From Auxenochlorella pyrenoidosa (lineage: Eukaryota; Chlorophyta; Trebouxiophyceae; Chlorellales; Chlorellaceae), in assembly GCA_001430745.1 (NCBI GenBank), contig KQ482061.1, forward strand, positions 1,440,877 through 1,454,427: a DNA stretch of 13,551 nt, given 5' to 3'. Made by a program: the position numbers and the translations under genes. The notes under the pieces are model-generated. The model was not told the origin of the DNA. It did not search any database and saw only the letters and a program-made list of their open reading frames with translations. Shown here piece after piece: positions 1-8,105 of this stretch. Each line of letters opens with the position of its first letter. The first letter of the stretch is position 1.

Positions 1-60
1 GTGTGTGTGTGTGTGTGTGTTGTGAGAGGGGTGGGGGGGTGGGGGGTGTCGGGGGCAAAG
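1..60. repeat. (GT)n microsatellite followed by a G-rich tract, probably intronic
   Basis: The window opens with about ten GT units, then a tract with runs of four to seven G. Positions 1-189 contain no GH36-like coding sequence. They end in a pyrimidine-rich stretch and CTGCAG at 184-189, as expected of an intron 3' end in the truncated upstream gene. Confidence 0.75.
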
Positions 61-189
61 AGCCACGCGCACTGCAATGATGGGTGTGCCAATCATGCAT
101 AGTTGCAACGGTTGAGAGAGCCTCGCACGTGTTTTGCTCTCCCAACCTTTGGACCCCTGGCTGCCTGGGTTCTCCCCCTGTTGCTGCAG

Positions 190-2864
190 CATGACACACA
201 GCAACATCTGCCGGTGAGGAGGGCAAGGGGGGTGGCCGAGCCGCATGCTGCGGAGGCAAGAATGTGGGGCAGCCTTCTCCTTGTTGCAGCTATGCCTCCA
301 TACCTGCCGCTGCCTGCGCTTCTGCCCCTCTCAAACGTCTGGCCAGGGACCCTGCACCCCGCTGTGCTCGTCCTCTTGTCTCGAAGCCCCTACCCAGCAT
401 CCCCCTGGTCCCCCCTCCTGTGCAGCGTGGGCGAGGACTTCTATCCCGCGCTGCCCGCCAGCCACACCGCGCACATTGCAAATGCGGCCTTCAACTCGCT
501 CATGACGTCAGCCATCGCTTTCCCCGACTGGGACATGTGAGGGCCCGGTGCCGTGGCGGTACCCCGTGCCGACCAACACAGCATGCAGCCAAGCTCTTCC
601 TGTTCAGCTGTCTCGGCCGAGTACCTGCATGGACGGTCAGTCATTCCTGCCTGTCCCCGGCACGCCTGCAGGTTCCACTCTGACCACGGCTCCTCCCACC
701 TGCATGCGGCGGCGCGTGCTGTCAGCGGTGAGGGCGGCGCCTGCTCGCGTGTGGGCAGGCCACTGCACGAGTGCGACAACAGGGAATTCAGGGCTTGTGC
801 TGAGCTGCCCTGACTGTGCTGTGTTTGTTACGCCTACCTCAAGTGCAATTTATGTAAGCTAGCTACGGCCCCATTTGCTGTCAAGACTTGGCCTGCTGAG
901 CAGCAGCAGCAGCTGAGCGCGGATGTGGCTCTGTGCGCCTCGCCCTGCCCGCCTGCAGGGGGGCTGGTCTACGTGTCTGACCGCGTGGGGGAGCACGACT
1001 TCTCGCTGCTGCGCCGCCTGGTGCTGCCCGACGGCTCAGGCAAGGCGGGAGGGGGCGGGTGCAGAGGCGGTGGGGAGGGCAAGGCCGGGCTGCATGGCAC
1101 GGCAAACTCAGCACCCGCAAGGGCTGTACGAGCACGTCCGGCAACACTGCAATCTTGCCGCGCCCCTGCAGTGCTGCGCTGCCGCCAGCCTGGCCGGCCC
1201 ACCGCCGACTGCCTGTTTGTGGACGTCAGTCGCGACCATCAGAGCGTGCTCAAGGTGCGGGGTCAACGAGCCGGCTGCCAAGCTGCATGCATGCACTGCT
1301 GGCTTTTGGAGCGTGCACAGCAGCTGGCAGCCTGTGGGTAGAGAGCAGCCCAAACGGCGCAGCCAGGTGGCAGCATGACCTGTGGGCCCTGCCCTGCCCG
1401 CAGGTCTGGAACATGAACAGCGTGACCGGCATGGTGGGCGTGTTCAACGTGCAGGTGCAGTTGGGCGGGGGTTGGGGGTGTGTTTTGGGGCAGGCAGGAC
1501 CAGCAAGTCTTCCTGTGGGGCCCGTGGTAAGAGCGTGAGCTCATGCCCTGCAATAGGCGGGGTGCTGCTCACCATCCCGGCCTGCAATCTGGCGCGCATT
1601 GCTGATGACACCCGCTCGTTGAGCTCCTGAGCAAGCCCCATGGGGCGGCGTGATGCTCACACGCACGTATTACCTGAGATGCGCTCCCAGGCTGCTCCGC
1701 TGACCATGCTGCATTGCTGCTGCTGCTGCCTAGCTGCCGCCGCGTCGCCGCCGCCACTGATGCTGTTGCTGCTGCCATGCATGGAAGCAATGAGCACCAC
1801 TGCCAGCGTTGTTCGTCAAGGTCACAGACCCTGCGCCCCCCTCCCTTGTGCAGGGCTCCACCTGGGCGGTGCGTCGCCGCAACTACCACACCCACGACCC
1901 GCGCCCGCCCACCCTGGCCGCCGAGGTGGGCCCGCGGGACGTGCCCTACCTGCCAGAGGCGCAGCGCTACGCAGTGTGGAGCGACAAGCTGACGGTGGGG
2001 TCGGGGTGGGGGTGGGGAGGGCACGGGGGCAGCAGGCCAGAGAAGAGGGCTTCACTTGGCTGCAGCTCCCTTTCAGCCGCCCTCTCGTCTCCGTGCTGTG
2101 CAGAAGAAGCCATGGGCGAGTGCTGCCCTTATGTCCCGCCTTCCCACCTTTCTGTCCCGCCCCTACTGTAGTGCCACAAACCCTACTCCCTGCCCCTGCA
2201 GGAGCTGCGCCTGCTGGAGGGGCGGGACGACTTTTGGCGGCTCAGCGTGCGTGGCGGCGGCGGCCACGACCTGCTCACCATCAGCCCCGTGCTGCAGACC
2301 AGCTGCTTCAAGCACGGCAGAGGCGATGGGAACCCTGAGGAGGGCGGCGCGGCAGCAGTGGGCGTGGCGGTGGCGCCCATCGGCCTGGTCAACATGATGA
2401 ACGCAGGGGGCGCTGTGCTGGGCGCTGAGCTAGCAGGTGAGGCTGCTGGCATGCTTACTCTTGCACGCAGCTAGGAGCAAATTGATGGCAGAGACAGGCA
2501 GCAGGTTCCAGTTTATTGCTTGTTCTCTCCTCTCGCCTATACAGGATATGCCTGAGTGCCTGCCTTTCCCTGCCCCATTTTCAAACCCGCTGCCCCCAAC
2601 TACGCAGCGGCTCATGCCAACGGTCGCAATGGCAAGGGCAGCAGCCCGCCCGCCGGGCCCGAGCTGCGCATCCAGCTGCGTGGCGCCGGGCGCTTCTTGC
2701 TCTACGCATCCCGCCGGCCCGCCGCCGTGCTGCTAGATGGCCAGCCAGCCGTTTGCGTGGAGTGGGAGGGGCACAGCGGGGCGCTCTTCTTCGCGGTGCC
2801 ATGGCGGGAGCCGGCAGAGGGCGAGGGCGCAGGCGGGCGGCGCACGGCGATGGTGCGGTTTTGA
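190..2864 (+). CDS. Raffinose synthase / seed-imbibition (Sip1)-like GH36 protein, C-terminal part
   Basis: GH36-family enzyme of the raffinose synthase/alkaline alpha-galactosidase group, which moves or hydrolyses alpha-galactosyl units of raffinose-type sugars. Exons by splice sites and homology: 190-213, 426-536, 672-727, 959-1039, 1172-1254, 1404-1454, 1854-1994, 2202-2436 and 2608-2864 (TGA). They total 1039 nt: one base completing a codon, then 345 codons and a stop. Family landmarks appear in order across the junctions: GEDFYPALPASH, FPDWDMFHSDH (its second Asp is the expected acid/base), VYVSDRVGEHDF, LVLPDGS|VLR, PGRPTADCLF, VWNMNSVTGMVGVFNVQ, DVPYLPEA, and APIGLVNMMNAGGAV. The final exon matches the C-terminal beta domain (RGAGRFLLYASRRP). 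The nucleophile Asp and the N-terminal domain lie off the left edge. Intron 1040-1171 uses a GC donor. The 24-nt first exon is the least certain: joining it directly leaves about ten residues fewer than plant homologues before the GEDFYP block. Raffinose synthase and alpha-galactosidase activities cannot be told apart here. Confidence 0.88.
1455..1853 (+). other. 399-nt intron with CTG-repeat stretch (GH36 gene)
   Basis: This is the longest intron of the GH36 gene, between the GVFNVQ and GSTWAVRRRNY exons. It starts GTGCAG and ends CTTGTGCAG. It contains a G-rich block (about 1465-1500) and a (CTG/GCT)n-rich stretch around 1718-1770. The open frames across it have no family similarity and arise from the trinucleotide repeat. 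Confidence 0.7.
1995..2036 (+). repeat. G-run tract directly after a 5' splice site
   Basis: Immediately after the GTGGGG donor of the 207-nt intron (1995-2201) there are at least six runs of three to five G within about 40 nt on the sense strand. Such a tract fits the G-quadruplex rule in both RNA and DNA. G-triplet runs close to a donor are also known intronic splicing enhancers in other eukaryotes. Whether either role applies here is inference. Confidence 0.55.
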
Positions 2865-3164
2865 GCAGTGATGCAGGCCAACCGTGGCCGGTGGTAGCTC
2901 AGCAGCCTTGTTGTGTGCCCTTCTATCAATATGTCACTGTTGCTGTGTATTGCTTCTCATGTTTGCATGGCACTGTCACTGAATGAAAAGAAATGTGCAA
3001 CCACGGTGAGAGCTTGCACGAGATCAGGAGGTGCTCTATGACGGGCAGATTGGCAACAGAGCAGAGCGTGGCAAATGTACGGCATAGCGGGGTTCAGGCC
3101 AGGCAACGAGGCAGGCAGAGTTTCAGCCTGGATCCTGCATTCGGCGGAGATATTGGCAGGATGC
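2865..3164. other. Convergent intergenic region, 3' ends of GH36 and AT3 genes
   Basis: These 300 bp lie between two stop codons on opposite strands. They must hold both 3' UTRs. I find no TGTAA, the usual poly(A) signal of many green algae, on either strand, so I do not assign cleavage sites. I see no further gene. Confidence 0.6.
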
Positions 3165-5283
3165 TCAAAAGCGCCGCTCCACCAGGGTGTGCAGCAGGTG
3201 GGCGCAGGGCAGCGTGGCGCCCAGGGTGAGCAGCCCCAGCAGCAGCAGGCCGCCCACGGGGGCGGCAGCCAGCAGCGAGGGCAGCAGGCCGGCGGGCAGC
3301 AGCAGGATGGCCCACAGCCGGGCCTGCTCATGCAGCAGGTACAGGGAGTAGGACAGGCGGGCCGGGCCGTGGAGGCTGCCGGAGCCCAGGGCAGAGGCCA
3401 GGGCGGCGTGCAGCGGATCAGAGTGCAACGAGAGAGCCAACAGGGTGGCAGCAACGGCGGCAGCAACCAAGGGGGAGCCCCAGTAGAGCAGGGCAGAGTA
3501 CAGGCGGGCCGTGAGCGGGGCCCAACTCGCCTCCCCAGGCAGGGCTGTGGGCGCCCAGGCCAGCAGCGTGTGGGCCAGGGCGGCCTGCAGGCACAGCGTG
3601 ACCGCCGTCAGCAGAGCACGCCTGCGCATGGGGGGTCGGGGAGAAGGGGGAGGGGCGGTTTCAAAAAGCAGCTCACGTCATGCATCTTCCAATGCAGGTG
3701 GCGTTCTCTGTGCATGATAGGTGTAAGGCAGCTGCGAGCGCTTGGCCGTCCCACCTGCGCAACAGCCAGCCAATGGCTGCAGGAGTGCGCAGCAGCAGGC
3801 CCAGCGCCGCCCCGAGCGCCAGCTCAGCCACTCGCGCGCCGCTGGGGAAGTAAGCCGACGACACAAGCGAGCCCAGGGCCGCCTGCTCAGCTGGCTGCCT
3901 GACGGCATCGCCATACGGCACGTGCAGCGCGGGGGCTGCGAAAGCCAGCCACAGGCGCCAGGCGCTGCCTGCCGCAAAGAGAGCTGCCAGCGTGGCTGCA
4001 AGGCGGGCGCGGTAGCCTGGGGAGCGAGGGCGTAGCACCCACAACAGCAGCGGAAAGAAGATGTAGAACTGAATCTGCAGGGACAGGCTCCACAGATGCA
4101 GGCCTGCAGAGAAGGCAGGAAGAAGCAGAGGGAAGGCCTGCTCTGAGTAAGCGTGGGATGAACACCACCTCTGCTGCCTGCCACAGGCAGCAGACAAATG
4201 GAGAGCTGCTTGCAACCCACAACAACATGCAAATCAATCGCCAGGCCTCGACCCAGGTGCCCTGCGTACATGCATCGACAGGCTATTCCATACAACTGGA
4301 GCCCTTGCCATCCAGCACGCCCCAACGCCAATACCGAGCCCTCCCTGCAGGGAGGCCAGCTGGCAGACTCACCGCAGGCCTGTGTGAAGTCCCAGTTTGT
4401 GATGAAGAGCACATTCCGCCACAGGCTGGCGGGGCAGTCCGCGAAGCAAAAGTTCCGCGCAATGGCCTGCTCTGGCGCCAGGCCGTCGCGGGGCCCCAGC
4501 GCCACGAGGGCCAGCAGGTTGGTGGCGGCGTATGCGGGGATCAGGCGGGCAGCCCTCCCCCGCCAGTACCGCAGCAGGGTGGCAGCGGGGCTGCGGCGCA
4601 TGTGCAGCGGCCCGGTGCCACCGCTCTCCAGCTGTGGCACCAGCTGGTAGGCTGCCAGCATGGCGGTGGTGATGAGGAAGAAGTCGACCCCAAGAGGGCC
4701 GCCAGCTGCCGCCAGCCTGCAGCCAGGGCACGTACGGTGAGTCATGTGTCAGGCAACGTCGGTCAGGGCAGTGCTTTGTTGATTACCTAGCGCCCTTGCG
4801 CAAGCAACAACAGCGCTGCCAAGCAGCTGCATGCCTCGCGTATGCAGCTCACCGCACAAACCAGTGGTGCCGGGTGAGCGGCGCCGTGACCTCGTAGGGC
4901 AGCAGCCCCTGCCACAGGCCCAGCCAGCAGTGGAAGAGCATGACTGCCAGGCAGGAGGCCACCCGCAAGCCGTTCAGGCAGCGCAGGTCTGGGAGGGGCT
5001 GGCCAGATGGCGAGGGTCCCGCCGCCGGAGGCGCCTCCACCGCCACAGTAGTGCCGGACGCAGCGGGCACCCCGCCAGCACCGCTGTTGAGGTTTGTCGA
5101 CGGCTTTCTTTCTACGCGAAGCCTCCTCGCTGATAACACGCTGCCGATTAACGGCGCTGCAAGGGCCGCGGAGGCTGCCGGTGAACGCTGCGTGGCGTCC
5201 ATGTCGCTGGTCGCAAAAACCGTGGCAGGGAGAGCTGAAGTGGAATGGACAAACCCGATCAGACTGGAGTGCAAAAAGGCCAC
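3165..5283 (-). CDS. Acyltransferase-3 (OafA/NRF6-type) integral membrane protein, copy A
   Basis: AT3-family multi-span membrane protein. Relatives transfer acetyl or other acyl groups across membranes to sugars or lipids; the substrate here is unknown. Exons in transcript order: 5283-4853, 4716-4373, 4103-3755 and 3621-3165 (TGA). They total 1581 nt, 526 aa, with junction phases 2, 1 and 2. Key features: PDLRCLNGLR followed by a helix, giving the family R-x10-H signature (R107, H118); LGVDFFLITTAML in helix 2; RYWRGRAARLIPAY; then LWSLSLQIQFYIFFPLLLW, the AT3 'WSLS..xQFY' motif; several further hydrophobic helices; and a C-terminal SYSLYLLHEQARLW segment. Residues 1-97 are low-complexity and predicted non-membrane. 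The first ATG of the open frame is used. A downstream Met (residue 28) is possible. The downstream neighbour in tandem (5789-8010) is a paralogue. Confidence 0.85.
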
Positions 5284-5788
5284 GAGCCCAGAGCTTTTCT
5301 GCAGGAGGCTTCCCGTTCATCACCAAACGGCACGGCGGGTTGAAGGTAACCCAAATGGGCGGCACAGGTAATCAATCATCCCTGGTTGGCTAATGGTCCA
5401 GAGGATAACCAATGCACATGAAAAAATGCCCAAACTGAGTTGCAAGGGCGGTTGAAGATCAAATAAACCCGCCACTGCGGAGCCCTGCCGGCTCCGTCCT
5501 CGGCGAACGCAGGCGCTTGGCTGCTGCCCAGCTCTCCTCCTCCAGCAGCACATCCTTGCGCCGTTCCAGGCACAAGGATGATGTGATGTGACACGAGCTG
5601 GACAGCTGTGATGTGAGGGTGTCGTGACATGAGCTAGCTGGCGTACACAAACTACGCAGTTTGTATACGCAGGCAACGGCATGCATCCCGCCAACTGCAG
5701 GGCCTCTAGTGCTGCCCACCTCAGCAAACTGGACAGCGGACACTTTGCTGAAACGCATCGCATGCCTGGCGGGTGTCTTGCAGATGTT
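5284..5788. other. Spacer between tandem AT3 genes
   Basis: About 505 bp separating two minus-strand genes. It must hold the 3' UTR of copy B (high-coordinate side) and the 5' flank of copy A. Besides the hairpin at 5641-5670, it contains a short imperfect direct repeat at about 5585-5637, where GTGACA(C/T)GAGCT occurs twice amid repeated ATGTGA units. No gene or convincing core promoter motif was seen. Confidence 0.6.
5641..5670 (-). repeat. Strong inverted repeat (13-bp stem, 4-nt loop)
   Basis: The 30 bases form an almost perfect palindrome: a GCGTA outer arm, one non-Watson-Crick position, then ACAAACT / AGTTTGT around a 4-nt centre. On the plus strand the odd pair is C-A. In minus-strand RNA it becomes U-G, giving a continuous 13-pair stem. 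It lies about 120 nt downstream of the copy B stop, in its sense direction, so a 3' UTR or transcript-end structure is plausible but unproven. Confidence 0.6.
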
Positions 5789-8010
5789 TTAGAGCGCAGA
5801 GGCCAGCTCTGAGGGAGATCGGCTCCACCGCCGCAGCAGCAGGTGCATGGCCAGCGCGGCAGCGTACCCAGCACCCAGCGTGCCCGCCGCCACCGACACA
5901 AAGCCCGCCAGCGGGTGCGCCCGGATGAGGCGTGGCAGCACGCCGGCCGGCAGGAGCAGCAGCACCCAGAGCCTCGCCTGCTCATGCAGCAGGTACTGGG
6001 CGTAGCTGAGCTCGGCAGGTGGATGCCAGGGCTGCGCTGCCAGCAGCCGTGCCGCCGCAGCGTGCAGAGGGTCGGCGTGCAGCACCAGCGCCAGCAGGGT
6101 GGCACAGACCAGAGCGGTGGGGAGGGGGCCGCCGCAGGACAGCAGCGCGATGTGCAGGCGCGTGTAGTGCAGCGTCCAGGGCGCGCCGCCAGGGGGCCGG
6201 AACAGCAGCGGCCGCCGCAACAGCAGCTGAGCAAAGGCAGCCTGCAGGGCAAGTGCCGCCGCTGCCACAAGAGCACGCCTGCGGAGCAAGGGCGCCAGGC
6301 AGCGAGGAGCGTCATCCCCGCACAGCACGGCCTGTGACGCAGGCACGACAGAGCCTAGCCGCTGCTGGCCAGGGAGCCACAATGGAGCCATGCCAGGCGT
6401 CCCCGCGCACCTTTGCTGCACGCAGCTCAGCGCTGCAGGCGAGCGCAGCAGGAGGCCCAGCGCGGCGCCGCCAGCCAGCTGGGCGACGCGGCTGGCGGTG
6501 GGCAGGTATGAGGCCATCAGCTGCAGCAGGGGCGGAGGTTCGAGCCGTTCTCAAGCTTGTGCGGCCAATCTAGGCCAAAGCTTACACCACCACTGCACAT
6601 TGCAGTCATTGCTCCAGCCTGTTGAGGTGGGAGAGGCCCCTCGCCAGCCCTGCCTGCTCACCATGTTGGCCCAGCTCAGCTGGGAGGGCTGGTCGGTGGC
6701 AAAGTCCGCCACAGGCAGCTCCAGGAAGTCGACTCGTGATGCCGCCCACAGGCGCCAGGCGGTGCCCCCGGCAAACGCGGCTGCCAGCGCGGCGGCCAGC
6801 CGGGCGTGGAACCCGGGGGAGCGCGGGCGCAGCGCCCACAGCAGCAGCGGGAAGGCGGCAAAGAACTAGACCTGCAGCGCCACCGTCCAGAAGTGTGTGG
6901 CTGCAGGGCCACATGGGAGGGCGCGGGGTGGGGTGGGTGGTGGATGGGGGTGTGGGGTGGGGTGGGGTAGGGGGGTTGAGGGGGCGGCCGCCATTGGCTG
7001 GTTCTGCGCCAATGAGTTGTTGCAACAAGCTGAATTGACAGCAAATTGTGCTTGTGCTGCCATGCGGTGCCTACTTGCTCCACTCTCCCGACCTCTCTTG
7101 TCTCTGCTGTCCTCCTGCCCCTCCCCCGCCAGGCCCGCTGCCCACCCGCAGCTGCCTGCCATTCCTGCAGCTCACCGCAGGCGCGTGTGCCCAGCCAGTT
7201 CTGCGCAAACAAGAGGTTGGCCCACAGGGAGCCCGGGCACCAGTAAAAGTTGATCCAGCGCGCCGCGGCCGCCTGCTCAGAGGTGCCCTCGGCGGGCCCC
7301 AGCGCCAGCAGCACGAGCAGGTTGGCCAGCAGGTAGCCGGGCAGCAGCCGCGCGGCGCGGCGGCGCCAGTAGGTGACCACGACGGCGGCGCAGGAGGGCG
7401 CGCCGCTGCTGGGGTCTGCCAGGAGCGGCAGCAGCTGGTGCGCTGCCAGCATGGCGCTGAGGACGAGCAGGACGTCCACCCAGTACATGCCTGCAGAGGC
7501 CAGCCTGGCAGCAAGACGGGAGCAGAGTCTGTATGTAGTGGATAGCTGTAAATCTTGGTCCAGCAGGTGAAGCTTGGCAATGCGGTGGCTGCCATTCGTC
7601 TCCAAGCACTGGCCGCCGCAAGCACACGCAGCTGGGCTCGTCCCGGCTAGCACTCACTTGATCAGGGCATTGCTGCGCGTCAGCTCATACTTTGTGTGGT
7701 GGTCCAGAAAGAACTGCCAGAGCATGTAGGAGTGCAGCACGACAACGCCGATGCTGGCCAGGGCACGCACCCCCACCAGCGAGCGCAAGTCCGGCGCGGC
7801 CTCGCCAGCAAGTTGGCCCCTGCCGGCGTGGCTGCTTTGTCTGCGCTGATGCTTGGCTTGCATTCTGCTGCTCGTGATAGACCCAGGAAGAGCGGACGCA
7901 GCCACTGCCTGGGAACCCGAAGGCCCCCTTGAGCTCAGGAACTGGCGCACGATATGAAAATCGATCACAAGCGTTCCATGAGGGATCGCGGACGCCAGTA
8001 GCCGCCGCAA
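5789..8010 (-). CDS. Acyltransferase-3 family protein, copy B, interrupted by an in-frame TAG (pseudogene, variant or error)
   Basis: Tandem paralogue of the AT3 gene at 3165-5283. Exons in transcript order: 8010-7658, 7504-7176, 6900-6662, 6520-6411 and 6278-5789 (TAA), 1521 nt, 506 codons plus stop. Junction phases are 2, 1, 0 and 2; the phase-0 intron (6661-6521) is absent from copy A and the other three coincide. The AT3 signature is kept: PDLRSLVGVR with R82-x10-H93, then YWVDVLLVLSAML, VTYWRRRAARLLPGYLLANL, FFAAFPLLLWALRPRSPG, RRRALVAAAALALQAAF and SYAQYLLHEQARLW. Codon 239 (6868-6866) is TAG exactly where copy A has the Gln of its LQIQFY motif; CAG to TAG is one transition. The 267 codons after it stay open with intact splice sites, so the change is recent, an artefact, or read through. 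The N-terminal Met choice is uncertain. Confidence 0.8.
6915..6986 (+). repeat. G-tract / putative G-quadruplex inside an AT3 copy B intron
   Basis: About 70 bp of the plus strand consist mainly of GGGG(T/TG) units, with more than ten runs of three or more G. It lies in the intron 7175-6901 of the minus-strand gene. The pre-mRNA is therefore C-rich and the G-rich strand is the template strand. Confidence 0.65.
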
Positions 8011-8105
8011 GCCCCGAGATTGAAGGAAATGGGCGCCTCAGCAGGCCGCAGCAGCCCTGCCAAAAACAAATTCAAGCAGTGCCAGGCGCTTCGCATTTGC
8101 ATGTG
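8011..8105. promoter_or_regulatory. Short divergent interval, candidate bidirectional promoter (AT3 copy B / XRCC3)
   Basis: Only 95 bp separate the chosen start codons of the minus-strand AT3 copy B (8010) and the plus-strand XRCC3 gene (8106). If XRCC3 starts at the upstream in-frame ATG at 7929, the two reading frames would overlap by 82 bp. No TATA box is evident. The sequence is moderately GC-rich. The promoters must overlap unless upstream non-coding exons exist. Confidence 0.4.

Noticed and set aside
853..857. TGTAA as a poly(A) signal (also at about 3722 and 7549, and on minus near 6583)
   Set aside because: All fall inside introns or on the wrong strand for the annotated genes, so they are not usable 3'-end signals.
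3075..3902. Plus-strand 275-codon open frame rich in Gln and Gly
   Set aside because: It is antisense to AT3 copy A exons 3 and 4, has no family features, and arises from GC-rich composition.
5843..6573. Plus-strand open frames across AT3 copy B exons
   Set aside because: Antisense shadows. The minus strand carries the AT3 motifs and splice sites.
6866..6900. Using the AG within the TAG (GGTCTAG) as an alternative acceptor to avoid the premature stop
   Set aside because: That exon would start in phase 0, while the preceding exon ends in phase 1, so the frame breaks. It would also delete the family's LWSLS-equivalent segment.
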